A stretch of 64,000 bases of DNA from positions 6,947,530 to 7,011,529 of the forward strand of contig CM053264.1 of NCBI GenBank assembly GCA_028583405.1. The letters are read 5' to 3'. A program made the position numbers and the translations under genes. The notes under the pieces are model-generated. The model was not told the origin of the DNA and made no database searches. It saw only the letters and a list, made by a program, of their open reading frames with translations. Source of the stretch: Pogonophryne albipinna (taxonomy: Eukaryota; Chordata; Actinopteri; Perciformes; Artedidraconidae). This document shows positions 13,348-27,165 of this stretch, one piece after another. Numbering within the stretch: position 1 is the first letter of the stretch; every line of letters starts with the position of its first letter.

Positions 13348-13387
13348 CTGTAGCATGGTCAGTAGCTACTGTCTGACCATGCTACAG
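13348..13387. repeat. Perfect hairpin, 15-bp arms
   Basis: CTGTAGCATGGTCAG at 13348-13362 is exactly complementary to CTGACCATGCTACAG at 13373-13387, with a 10-base loop. It lies inside the outer element and could be a subterminal palindrome or a footprint of an earlier event. Confidence 0.9.
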
Positions 13388-13455
13388 ATGTTAGTGCAAA
13401 ATCTACAGCTCCTCTACCACAACCATCAGCAACAAGTGGACATGGAGAATTACAG

Positions 13456-14577
13456 GGGCCCTTTCTCATTTCTCTAACTCCCCTCCTCGACTCCCCTCCT
13501 CGACTCCTATCCTCGAGACTTAGTCCCGCCCACAGGAGATGCGAGCCGAGGAGCCGAGGAGGGGAACCGAGGAGAGAGGAGGGGAAGCAGCAGGCGGTTA
13601 GAGAAATGAGAACTCCTCTCCTCTGAGCGGTCATTTTATAGAGACTTCATTAATGATGACAGGAGGCACAGCAGCCCTCTGTCTGATGGACAGATGTGTT
13701 CATGATGACTTATATATTTACTTTGATTCATTCACAGTGCGGTATAATGAGACAATAACAGGCTACAGATGCGGACACACACACACACACACATATATAT
13801 ATATGTATATATTTATATACATATATATACAATTTCAGAATCAAACAGAGCACTCTCATAATAACGTAACACTATCAGAGACTGGATATATCCCCCCCCC
13901 CCCCCTCTGGTCGCTACAATGAGGAAAATAAATTACGGGCCAAAAATTTATTTACAAGTATTAAAAGTAAGCAGAGGACACCAAACCAACTGAGACCTGT
14001 CTGTCCGCTGCATCTACGCACACACTATACCACACACACGCACCTACAGCTAACAGCCGTTGTGTATTTTATTTTGTGAAGCACTAAATGGTTTTAGAAA
14101 AATATCGACTCTTTGTTTGTAGATATCTACTAAACTACAACAAATAAAGAGAGTAGGCCTGTTATACTGAGTGATATATATTATACACACTGCTCTGCTT
14201 TCTGCACGGACCTCACAGCTGTTCTCTCTGGAAACATCGCGTCGCGATGAAAGCAGAATAATATCCAGGGGATGCATGCAGAGCTGTCATTGGCTGAGAT
14301 AAGTCCGGCCGTGCGTCACGACTCTTTTAAACATCTCTGTTGCCGGAAATGCATCCACGAAGGAGCCGTGGAGGACCGTGGAGGACCCATCAGTGTCTCC
14401 TCGGTTAGAGCTCCTCCAGAGAGCCTCCTCGATGCTCGATGCTCGGTCCTCGAAGTGCATTTAGAGAAATGAGATGTCCTTCAACATGGCGCGCTGAAAT
14501 TCATTTCCGGGTCACTACCAGAGGACCGAGGAGTCGAGGAGTCGAGGAGGGGGATTTGATGAAATGAGAAAGGGCCC
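13456..14577. mobile_element. CCTCCTCG-repeat DNA element, copy 1
   Basis: The inverted ends read (G)GGCCCTTTCTCATTTC on both strands, followed on each side by tandem CCTCCTCGACTCC motifs. The left end also contains an inward inverted copy (GTTAGAGAAATGAGA at about 13600), making the terminus strongly palindromic. The whole element recurs in opposite orientation at 56459-60475, matching through the GCGGTATAATGAGACAATAA, CATCGCGTCGCGATG and TTCATTTCCGGGTCACTACC blocks. No transposase frame is seen. The exact ends and target duplication are uncertain because GGGCCC is itself palindromic. Confidence 0.75.
13778..13830. repeat. (CA)n(TA)n compound microsatellite
   Basis: Eleven or so CA units run into TA-rich repeats (ATATATATATGTATATATTT). 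This corresponds to the GT/AT-rich patch at about 57215-57260 in the inverted second copy of the element. Confidence 0.9.
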
Positions 14578-14680
14578 TGGACTACATGTTGCTAAATCCA
14601 CCGTGGGGCATAAACAGAAGGGCAACCATGGCAACCATGCTCGGGGTTCTTCTTCGCTGCTTTTGGTGTATTTTGTGGCA

Positions 14681-14824
14681 GAAGTACAGCGCCACTTACA
14701 GGCCCGGCATATGTACTACAGCGTCTCCAGCGCTTTCGAGCGGTCTCGTGCGGAAGTACAGCACCACTTACAGGCCCGGCACATATATAACAGCGTCTCC
14801 AGCACTTTCGAGCGGTCCCGTGTG
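14681..14824. repeat. 72-bp tandem duplication
   Basis: 14681-14752 and 14753-14824 are near-identical. Both run GAAGTACAGC, CCACTTACAGGCCCGGCA, AACAGCGTCTCCAGC-like sequence and CTTTCGAGCGGTC. The duplication lies in the right part of the outer element and is not shared by the nested element. Confidence 0.9.
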
Positions 14825-14886
14825 AACGGAAGACTTTTTTGATATTGTATTCGGTTCGTTTGCGTTTCGTTTGCATGTAAATGGGG

Positions 14887-15719
14887 TCTAAATTAGGCTC
14901 ATTATCATTAAATCAGATCTATATGGTAAACATGAAATGGCACCATCTTTAACGTCCACATCCCAGCATACGACAGTTTAACTAAATATAATTAAATATG
15001 GGCTGTGTGTGTAAACAAGTATAGATGATAATAGAAACTCTTCACAGTTCCCGTTAGCTTTTGGGTGCGTTTAAGCGTCTTTTCGCTTTCGTTTCACTCT
15101 CACTGGTCTCATTTGCTAGTTTTGCAGCCCCCAGCTCAGCCCCCATCTGTTTTCAAAACCGTCTGATAAACCCACTCCAAGTGAATATAGTGGAATATTA
15201 ATCGACTAAAAAGCCAGATATTCTTCTTTCGACTATGGAGAACAAAACTGAGCTAAAAGTATAGTTATTGTTAGTTTTCATGTATTTGTATGCAGAAATG
15301 TGACATAATATCCTTTAAAAGAGGTCGATAATACTTCTTTGCACCTGCATTGCTCATGATAATTAACTCTTATATAACTTGTATAAGGTGGACTAATTCC
15401 ATCCCACATATTTTTGCTCACTCCTTTAATAGTTTTTGTAACACATGCAACGCCCAGTTGTCAAGAGACGCCGACTGAGCAGCCACCTCTCCCCCATCTC
15501 CCCCTCACTGCAGGAATCAAAGGCAGGGAGAACAGAGGCAGGGGTGAGGGAGGAAAGGGGCTCCGCTGCGGCTTTAAAAGCTTCACTATTTGGATTTGAA
15601 AGAGCTGAGAAGGAGTTTTTCTCCTTTTCTCTCGCCTTGACATGCTGTCGTTTTACACACAGCACTGGTTACATTAAAAACCTCTACCTCACCTTTATTT
15701 AGATTTAATATAATCTGTT
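14887..15719. other. Intergenic DNA, no gene recognised
   Basis: No exon or named repeat identified. About 15450-15560 is locally GC-richer and gives overlapping frames on both strands, none with a recognisable domain. Confidence 0.5.
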
Positions 15720-15990
15720 GGGTTATTTCTGCAGCTCATCTCTTAATCATACCATTGTCTCGCGAAGGTGTGGAAAAGCTGTTTCATTGATTCTGCGGGA
15801 ATGCCGATTGATCGGGCTGAATTTGCATGGGAATCCATTCCGTTTGAGGCGCGAGATCATAATCGATCAGATGGGATAAAGCCCGCATCTGGCCCCTCAA
15901 AGGTTAAGGTGAAAATTAATTTGTCTGTTCGTTAGTTACATTTCAATCCTGTAATTAAGTCTTGCAAATGATTAAAATGTAAAACAATGG
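15720..15990. promoter_or_regulatory. Candidate conserved noncoding element
   Basis: Unique sequence dense in paired homeodomain-like motifs: TTAATCATACC, GATTGATCGGG, a near-palindromic ATCATAATCGATCAGAT, AATTAATTTG and TGTAATTAAG. No reading frame or repeat structure. The enhancer reading is inference. Confidence 0.3.
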
Positions 15991-18059
15991 AGCAATGAAT
16001 GTGACTTTGATTGCTTGTTTGTTTTATTCGATAACATGATCTGTTGGCCTGATGACCGCACTCGCAGAATCCTAATGAAGGGGAGCCAAATACAAGCTTT
16101 AATGTTGTTGTTTTTCTAAAAGACAACATTGTTTCATTCCTTATTAGCAGCAACTGTGGATGTAAGGGGTGCTTTTCAGTTGAATAGGAGGTATAGGAAG
16201 TGTTGATAAATCAAGGTTTGAAGGTGATTTTCAGGATTTGTCTGATGACAGACTCATTTGTATGCCTGATAGCGTGGTAACAGTCACAAAAGCTCAATCT
16301 TTTAGATCTCCTATGGCTTTTTGTATTTGTGTTGGACAAATCTCTATAACTCTATAATAGAAAAACAGTTTTAAAATTGTTGTTAATGTCCTAGTCTTAC
16401 GGTAAATGTGTAAGAGTTAGCATCCTGTTATCAGCCGTCGCTAGTTACCATAAACTCGATAAATAACTCAGTGTACAATTTTTCCAAGCAGACAGGAATA
16501 TTTCATCAGCCCGTTCTGGAATATGCGAGCTGTTTTTGGTATCGACTGCTGGACAAACGCCACACGTACGCGAGGAACTTCTCTACATCGTGGTGCATCT
16601 GTGCATGTCCGTGCACGTGTGTGTGTGTTTCTGCACCAGCCCGAAGCCTTCTGGACAGGGCCGAGGGTGAAGGGGAGTGCTAACACACTCTCCTTGTCAG
16701 CGGCAAGGGTAATTACTCCTGGCTGAAATTACTCAACATTTGTTTATAAGCTCCCCTGAGCACACTGTAAATAGATTGTCTGCTCAAGTCCAATGCCATT
16801 GAAGCACTGCTGTCCCCTACACACACACGCACACACACACGCACACACATACGGAGGCTTGATTTTCACTTCAATGCCATCTTTACCACTTCGAGCAAGA
16901 ATCATGAAAGTGTATGTCTTTTACTTTTATTTAATTAATCACATCTTGAAGAACCTTGCCATAGCGACAGGCCTTCGTGTGTTGTCAAGTGACTGTATTC
17001 ATGCTCTCCTGACTGTACTCCGGCGCTCGGCTCCAAACCTTTTCTCTCCTCACATAACTTTGCATGTGGTCAAGTTGAATCTATTATTCCAGTATTGATC
17101 TCTGCTTTGCCGCCCTTTTCAGGGCTACACTTTCTCTATCTCCCATCTCTCAATCCCTCCCTCTCTCTGCGCCAACAATAGCCGAGATCTTTTTAGCATG
17201 CATATGAAGAGGGGGAGGGAGGAGGGGGGGAAGCACTTCAAGTCAAGGTCCATCCATGTAGTTATTGTATGAGATGGTTCCTGTCAGAGATGACAGTTTG
17301 AAACACTTGACCCACAAAAATGAATTCTTGGCCAGGGCCAAATGACAGCCTAAAGTAATTCATTCTTTTGAAATGTTTAGGGAGATGGAGAGAAAAGCGA
17401 GGAGAGGCAGTGACATGGAGAGCGATAGAGCAAGACAGAGAGTTGGAAGAGGAAATAAGAGTGGAGGGAAAGAATTAATGAATGTAGCTTTAGTACCAAG
17501 TTACAAGAAATCACCTGTAGCGTTAGCTCACGCTTACTAGCTTCTTACTGAATCGTTTCTCATGTTAGCGTACAAGATCCACAACGGATGGAGAGTTTTT
17601 GATTATCACTGCTATTATGAACGGAACCGAAAGCGTGACATTAGATTAAATATATTTTATTGAGTTGAATTGGGACTTTATTTGATACAGCAGCAAGACA
17701 CTGCACCTAGTAGTCAATGGGAGGTGGAAGTAGATGGAAAGCAAAAGAGAGCAAAGGCTAAGGGAAAAAGCGCCAAAGAAGAAATAAAATTAAGAAATCA
17801 TTCATTTCTGAATTGAATGAACAACTGCACCTTAGAAGCTGCCATTGTCCACTTATGTCTGAATTGTCAGTCTGCCACGGTCATCCTTGCATTGCGAGAC
17901 TAAAAAAGCTTGAGAGTTATGGAGCATGGCAGAGAAACAAGATGAGGGAAAACAAAGAGAGCAAGCATTAAAGAAAGAGGCAACAGCGAAGTAAATGAAA
18001 GGAGGACGCAATGAGATAAATAAATTAAGAGGAATCAAGGCGTCTTATTAATCCACGAG
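15991..18059. other. Intergenic DNA, no gene recognised
   Basis: Contains an interrupted CA tract (about 16821-16850) and purine-rich patches at 17207-17235 and 17380-17475. No exon recognised. Confidence 0.5.
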
Positions 18060-18250
18060 AGCTCCTAGGTGGGAAATGTGATTCTGTTTACGATAAGTGA
18101 TTCGCTAATGGTGATTTTGATTGTATTCTTCTGTACACAAACCTCCCAACATATGTTGTTGTTATTGCAAGCTGCCATCCGGGCTAATTTGTCTTAATTA
18201 CACCGAGTGTGTTTGCTGCCTACTGCCGGCGTCCACCGAGATCTAGACAG
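18060..18250. promoter_or_regulatory. Candidate conserved noncoding element
   Basis: Repeat-free block with GATAAGTGATTCGCTAATGG, TTGATTGTATTC and GCTAATTTGTCTTAATTACA motifs. Regulatory role inferred from texture only. Confidence 0.22.
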
Positions 18251-19344
18251 ACACGTTAGATAGAGTGGAGGGGGGGGGCGCAACATCTGTCTGCTGAGGA
18301 GTCCACACACACACACCATTTCAGAAACACATGGTTGCATACACTGAAATGTGAACATTTACGGGGAAATACACACACCTCTGTAATAAAACCTCCACCT
18401 CGCACCATCCCTTAGCCCTTACCTCCCATGTCCTGCTAATGGCGGCCACCACAGAGGTGACTGTGTGCAAATAGGGCCGTAGCGCCGATGGCCATCCATC
18501 ACAAGGCCCTGGAGCAACATTACACCACTCTAATGGCCCACTCTGGCCTTCCTTATGATATTAATCCACCGCCTCACAGCACTGATTTCATTTGTAAAGT
18601 GGTGGGGGGAGACAAACTGTTCGGTTTTTTTGCACACGGGGTGCTAACGAAACTAGCACACAAACATGCAAGCTGCCCTGATGCTAACCCCAGTCTACAC
18701 AGACACATCAGCAGCTGCACACACTCACTGACTTGATCGAGTATTTTTTACCGCTAATTACATAAAGTAGCTACAACACGCTGCATACATCTCCAACTCT
18801 CACAGCACGATAGCAAACTAAAATGATATATAAGGTATTCCAGTTTTCTTTACAGGCTAAAAGTATCAAGAAAACAACAATTAAATTGCGTACCTTAGAG
18901 ACTGCAGGATGCATCATCCCTCAAACACATTTTTACTTTGAACATCTTAGAGATGTTTACCGGTAGACTCATGCTTGGAGGACACTGTAACCTGCACTTA
19001 ACACTTTACATCTCGGCTGCTTCTCTTCCTCTGCGGTGGACCACTGCAGCAGAATATGAGAGCGTTTGACACGAGCTCTCCATCTCTGTCTGCACATTTA
19101 TCATCAGAGCAACAGAGACACTGACAGTCTGAAACACAGCACCAAGAAGTTTGGTGTTCTAACACAGCGCCTCCTTTGAGACCAAGTCCTTTTCTTCTCA
19201 AATTACAATTATTTTAACGTTTTTGGGGAAACTTATATTGTCGAAGTACGAAGAAGTTCATATAGGGATGATGAGATTGTATTCGTGCACTGTGTTGAAT
19301 CAAGAATTAACTTATTTTATGTCTGTCTATATATTTAATGACTT
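18251..19344. other. Intergenic DNA, no gene recognised
   Basis: No exon or transposon end recognised. A run of nine G at about 18270 and a short CA tract near 18303 are the only simple-sequence features. Confidence 0.45.
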
Positions 19345-19960
19345 AAAGTGGACCTATTATGCTATATTGGAAACATATATTGTAGGGCCATACCTATACA
19401 AAACATGTCTGTGAAGTTTTTTGCTTAAAATACCAAACAGTTCACCCATTGTAGCCATGCCTCATACTGCTCATAGCCCTCTTTTGCAGCCCTGTTAGAG
19501 AAACGCGGATTTTGTGTCCTTAGCTTGAAAAAGAAAAAAAGAGGAGGCGGAGCTAATGCCTGATCAGAATTCTACCGGAGATAAAGTTAAATTCTGCTGT
19601 GATAAAACGCCATCCTGTTCTAAACCACATCAAAGATTATTTCTGAAACAGTATGGAGCTCAAATGCTTTTTCTCTTGCGGGTTTATCACAAGGTGAGTT
19701 CCTTTCTTTTATTTCCTGCTTTTTAAACACATAGCACATGTGCTTCAGTACAGGTTAGCTCTGAGTGTTAGCGAGGCTTGCTAATGTAAACAAAGACAAG
19801 ATTACGTCCAAAACACATCAGGCATTGTTTCTGATAGCAACTTTCTGTGGGTCCGCTTTTCAGGATACAATTTAGTAAAAGCAAACATGTTATCATCTTT
19901 GGAGATTATTTTTAACCCGACAGGGTTATTGTAACCTGGCTCCATGGAGATGCTTTTTGT
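19345..19960 (+). mobile_element. Interspersed repeat of the AAGTGGACCTATTATGC type (probable MITE)
   Basis: It starts AAGTGGACCTATTATGC, a motif I associate with a widespread fish DNA-element family, and includes a GAGGAGGCGGAGCTAATGCC block. A short frame at about 19651 (MELKCFFSCGFITR) ends at a GTGAGT splice donor, as in the first exon of a transposase gene. The right terminus was not found, so the extent is approximate. Confidence 0.4.
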
Positions 19961-21639
19961 ATTTTTTTTAGATGTATTTTAGTACAGAATGTGAAATGTT
20001 AAATGCCTGCTTCCAAGGTTAGCGTGAGGTGTTTACACATGTACGAAATAGCCGGGCGGTAGAGTTTAGAGACGTGTTTTAAGAATGGCTGTTGGGGGAA
20101 GTTGTAGTAGACAGAAAATCAGAGCTTGGTCTCTTAGCGCGTCACACATCAGTGCATATTGAAAGCAGTTACCAAGCTCGCAGGCAGCAGTGTGTGTGTG
20201 TGTGTGTAAGGGGGGGGGCTAGTGACCTGGGGAGCAGATGGTGTGCTGAGAGGAAGGTCTGCTGGCTGGACGTCGAGCTCAAGACGGTCTTTGTTGCTTT
20301 TTCTTATTTTTTAAGGCGTACACAGATACTACTGTGCATGCCACACCAACACACACACATGGATCATATGAATGTCAAAAGCTAAAAAGTGTCAACCTCA
20401 AAGGACATCGAGGAGCACGTTTTCCTCAAATACCATCTTGCAAAGGGAACATTTTATGATTCGACCCTGACACATGAACCCAGATATAGTCCCCCCCCCT
20501 TGTGTGTCTGCACACACACACACACACACACACTAACCCCTCCCTAACGCTTAAAACCACGACGACCACCAAAGCAGCACAGTGTTTTTATCAAACATTA
20601 AGTACATCTCTTCACTACTCTACCAGCTCCTGCTCTCCTCCATACTGCGGTGAATTATAGAAAAGGCAGTCGGTCCTATGTAAAATGTTCATCGCTTGCC
20701 GCGGATGAACAGAGCACTTGCAGACAAGCAGAGGAGTGGAAATGAGGAGAGCAGAGGAGCGCTGATGTCTGGCGCCGAACGTGTTGAGCCAGAGGTCAGC
20801 CCAACTCCGGCGAAACCCAGAAACAATAACACACGAAGATGCACACACACATATTCACACCGTGTGCTTGTAAATTGTTCTATTCACTTACTGAAAAACA
20901 CAGGAATTTGAATAACCCCCGGTCATGAAAATAAACCTTGTGAATGCTGAATGATTTTGATGCCTTTATTAAGGATTGACTATGCTTTGAGTTCATCTGA
21001 ATCGTCTTGTATGATGTCCATGAAACTTCTAATATGTTGTGAATACTAATGGCTCGGTGGGCAGTGTGTGATAAGTGATGAAACGTCTTTGAATACCGCG
21101 CTGTCCTTGGCTGACTGGTGGGGGGTTTCATTATGGATATTCGCTGTACTTTGAAAATTAGCAAAACCTGGCAGGTATCATGAAGCTGCGTCTTTAAGCA
21201 CTCCTCTGTGTTCTCCGCAGCCCTTGAACTTAAAACGGAGAGGCTTGAAGACGACTGAAGTGATATTGGTGAGCAAAGAAAATTAATATAAAAGTAAAAC
21301 ACTTAAAATACAAAACTCTGTTGCCAGAAGTAAAATTGCTGTCAGGGATGGCCTTCGAGCCTAATGACAGGCTGGGCGCGTCATGAGAGAGACAAAGACA
21401 AACACAGGTGCAATATTTCTATAGATTTACTCTATCAAGACATGAAAGAAGGGAATAAATACGGGAACAAGGGAAGGAGTTGGCAAAGAAAGACATGAAA
21501 TCATATGAAACGGCGTGCATTGACAGGATGAGAAAAAGAGGGATTAGTAGAAATAGTGAGGGAAATTAAAAGTTAGACTGAACTATAGAAATCACAGGAA
21601 CCCTCTGCAGAGAGGCCACGAGGGCAAACCAAATATTCC
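19961..21639. other. Intergenic DNA, no gene recognised
   Basis: Short TG (about 20190-20207) and CA (about 20512-20532) tracts only. The longer minus-strand frame at 20880-21302 has no recognisable domain and lies in AT-rich DNA; I regard it as chance. Confidence 0.45.
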
Positions 21640-22110
21640 TTGACTTAACGTCTAATTCCGAATCTGAATATGAGCCGGCGAGGTTTTAAATGTAAATATG
21701 CCATTATGCTGTCATTACAGTGCTCACATCCGCAGGCCCACGGGTCAACCCAGCCACTGTTAATTTTGCAGGCAAAAGCTTTTTTTTTTCTCTCCTCCTC
21801 TCGCTCTTGAAATGTTAATAACTTTCTATTAGTTAATGTAGCGTGACTAAAATTCCGATTAGATATAATTCATTTTAATATCTGTGACTGGCCGGCCTGA
21901 TCATTTTCCGCCACGTTCTCCCGGCCGCATTACACGATTCTAAATTGGACTCATTTACATTGGCTGGTTAAATCAAGGCCTTCTCTTGCAATTTAGCTGT
22001 CATCAAATCAATTTTGTAATTTTCTTTGCTCTTTGAGGTACGACTGTTTCCGAATTGAATAATACCAGCCATCACATTTAATTAGCCGTTATAGCATGTG
22101 TCAGAACAGG
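21640..22110. promoter_or_regulatory. Candidate conserved noncoding element, strongest in window
   Basis: About 470 bases of unique sequence with many homeodomain-like cores and no repeats: TGTTAATTTTGC, AGTTAATGTAGC, GATTAGATATAATTCATTTT, CCGCATTACACG, CATTTACATTGGCTGG, ATCAAATCAATTTTG and ACATTTAATTAGCCG. A T-run at 21781-21789 divides it. The composition is characteristic of deeply conserved enhancers. Conservation itself cannot be tested here. Confidence 0.38.
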
Positions 22111-24359
22111 AGGGGATGCGGCAACATCTCAAATGCGACCAGACAGCATCGGCAGCCACAACCTGGACACATTAGATTCGAAATTGTGTTGGACAAGCGT
22201 TACTCTTCCCTTCATTTAGGTTTAACCAGCAGACTTATGTCTAATTATGTGTTGCTTTATCTTAGGATTTATAAAGAAAAGTCACGGCAGTGACTGTAAT
22301 CTTTCCCCAAGTTGAACCTCCTCCCTGGTTCCACGAAAGAACAACACAGCGGGCGTGCTGGGGGTTTCGGTGGGACCACTGTGCGTTAGCCGGGCGCTGG
22401 AGAGGAGCTCCCAGGTGGCTTTGCTCAATGTAGACTGAACCATAAGAACAGAGGGACAGAGGGCTGCACACCACAGGGACTCTGGGATAGCTCAACCTTC
22501 TCTGGGAGGACCGCTGCCTTGGGTAAGTGGCGGTGTCGCTCCAGATCAGAGGACAGCCAGGCCTCTGGAGGGGAGGCGGAGCAGGGTGGGGTGGCAGGAG
22601 TTGGAGAGGAGGCAGGGGGGAGATGAGGGTCGGCCCAGGCTGTGAGGACTGGGGATACGGGGGCAGACTACAGTGGGAATACCAGGTTGGTTTTTCTTTC
22701 CACTGGAGCCAGTGTTGGAAGTGTGGCTGATAGTAGTGCAGCTAGAGATTGATTTGCTCGGGCATTATGCATGAGCGACACAATTGTAATTGAATGTGAA
22801 TGCATGGACTCTGATGTAGGATTTAGTTTTCAAATGTCATATCAAACATTTCCTTTTGTACAACACCAGCATTTGTAAAGCGACTGGAGCAGCTGGAAAC
22901 AACTTTCACTATCAGGTATGGGCTAGGGTTAGCTTTCCAGGACTTCCATCATCCTGGAATAGGGTTTCTAATAGGAACGTGGCAGTGGCTACCATTGAAG
23001 ACTATCAGGCATGATTGGATTTGAGACTTTTACCAAAGTGAATAGTCAAGGAATGTAGTTCGAGGGATGCATTTAATGACAGACACTAGCGAGTTGTATA
23101 TTGAAACATGTAGGAATGGGTTCTTAGAGTTCACTGGGGATCCAATCTAAGAACACATCGGCTAACATTCTGGCGACAATACTCTCCGCAGTCAAAGGCC
23201 AATATTTCCCGTGTTGGGTTGTAGCCACCAAATATTTGGTCTAACTTAAATCCATGCCAAGACTTCTAATTATGTCCGATGAAGTTGGTGTATTGAGACT
23301 ACGACCAGATATCTCACAAGTTTTACAATCTAACACAAAGCTAATTCGCCTTCAGAAAATCGACAATGGGTTCCGAGATTGCATTTCGCCCAATGCGTGC
23401 AACCAAAGTCTGCTCAAATCAGAAAACTTGTGATACAAATTTTGTTCTCATTGCATATAGTCTTCATTTCAAATACAGATTTATGATGAATGTGACTTTT
23501 ATGCTTGCAAACAAATAGATATGTAGCCTTCCAGCTGAATAAAGACGAGCCTTGATTGATGGTTGAATGCTTCTTGTGTGGCCTACAGTGTATTAAACTC
23601 AGTATTCAGTACTTGTTGTGCAGCATGTTGTCAATCACTGGCACTAAGGGCCCTTATACTGTGACAGAAGTGTGGCCTCTCTTTATTCCAGACATTGAAA
23701 TACAGATCTACAACACAATCAATTTCATGGAACTGAATATTGAAAAGGACCCCTCCCATGACCTATGTTTTGAATTATTAGTCCAACACATAAAAAGCCA
23801 CTGTAACTTTTAAATTGATGTTTGCCTTTAATGTAGATGGTAGTATTCATATGGGCCTGTAAAGGAGTTAAGAAGTTCAATGACATAAACACACCATTGT
23901 AATTACGATGCGGTTACTTCAAAGCTGGTCTATTCCAAGCGCTGTTCCAGTTATTGTGACCGTCTTTGTATGCTTTTTGAATGGTATGCACCTTGGCTCA
24001 ATGAGGCACTTGAGGGATTTGCTATCTAAATCTCGCTTCACTGAGATACAAATCAAAGCCACAAATGTCAAAGGAGATAGCAACATAGCAGCTGTAGTAA
24101 TCCACTAGCTGTTTCGCAAGTGAATATCTCACGAGTTTAAACGGAAATATCACCAGATTCCAATTCCCCGATGTGTGTACAGTATGTGTGTGGGGAATAT
24201 TATGTACAATGAGGAATAAATGAAGCTCAACCCCTCTTTTGATGGTGTCTTCCCGCTCATAAAATGATGTACAAACCCCTCTTTTAATCAGGAACACAGA
24301 CTGCTGATAGAACTAAACTCTCAGTCCCTTCATCTTTTTTTCTGATCTCTCTCCGTCTC
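22111..24359. other. Intergenic DNA, no gene recognised
   Basis: A G-rich patch (about 22555-22660) and otherwise ordinary AT-rich sequence. No exon, repeat family or transposon end recognised. Confidence 0.45.
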
Positions 24360-24500
24360 CCTTCCCGTCAGCGTTGCATAGCGAGCGGCTGATGTTTTAA
24401 TCATGGCCGCGGGGCTCATTGTGATGTGAAGCCACCTCCGGGGTCTCTAATTGTCTCAGGCCAGGCTGGCTGCTGATCACCCTGCGTCTGGAATGGCTAA
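24360..24500. promoter_or_regulatory. Candidate conserved noncoding block
   Basis: Unique sequence with TTTTAATCATGG, CTCATTGTGATG, CTCTAATTGTCTC and TGGCTAATGACTC motifs, directly left of a long TG repeat. Low-confidence inference. Confidence 0.2.
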
Positions 24501-24540
24501 TGACTCACAGCGAGGTGGAGAGACAGAGCTCTATATGTGA

Positions 24541-26689
<2,149 letters not shown>

Positions 26690-26900
26690 TTTGTTTTACC
26701 CAAATCTATCTCCCCGCATCGTTATAACGACCCTCCATTGATTGGGCTCCCTCTTTCAATTTATTGCTCTCGATAAAAATAAAATCTACAATGCATTCTA
26801 ATTACACTTCTTAGGTGACCTATGTAACGACTGTTTCCCAATGAAGGCTCATTAATTGGCCTGTCACAGTTCAGTTGGAGGCTATTGTGCCACTGTCCTT
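26690..26900. promoter_or_regulatory. Candidate conserved noncoding element
   Basis: Repeat-free block with TCCATTGATTGGGC, TTCAATTTATTGC, ATTCTAATTACAC and GGCTCATTAATTGGCC motifs. No reading frame. Inference only. Confidence 0.28.
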
Positions 26901-27108
26901 TTCATAGGCGTACCGGCATGACCAGCATCACTGAATGCTCATATATAAGAGCTCCAATAACAGTTAAAATGCTATTAAAGTGGATGAGGCACGGCTATGC
27001 TGCTGCTCTCTAATTTGAGACACTGACTGGAGGGTGTGTGGAACACTCTCTGGGGAAAACCATTCCCCACTGACTCCAGCATATGTTGGGTGTGCGCACA
27101 CAGACAGC

Positions 27109-27110
<2 letters not shown>

Positions 27111-27164
<54 letters not shown>
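27111..27164. repeat. (CA)27 microsatellite
   Basis: An uninterrupted CA run of 54 bases, preceded by GCGA and followed by AGCAGACC. Confidence 0.97.

Positions 27165-27165
<1 letters not shown>

Larger units (their letters stand above)
13098..14886. mobile_element. Outer DNA transposon, hAT-like, interrupted by a second element
   Basis: The left end reads GTGCTGTTTACACGAGAACG then CAAACGG. The right end on the other strand reads ACCCCATTTACATGCAAACG then AAACGCAAACG. These are imperfect inverted termini of the type seen in fish hAT MITEs. Flanking duplications are not clear, so the superfamily is tentative. The interior carries a 15-bp-arm hairpin, a 72-bp tandem duplication and the separate element at 13456-14577. 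Confidence 0.5.

Noticed and set aside
14564..14876. Overlapping ORFs on both strands with an internal repeat
   Set aside because: The repeat is the 72-bp tandem duplication inside a DNA transposon; frames are open on both strands because of GC-rich transposon sequence.
13098..14890. 8-bp target duplication for the outer element
   Set aside because: AGGCT occurs near both flanks but not at matching distance from the termini, so I do not claim a duplication.
20880..21302. 140-codon minus-strand ORF
   Set aside because: No recognisable domain, no splice or promoter context, AT-rich composition; most likely a chance frame.
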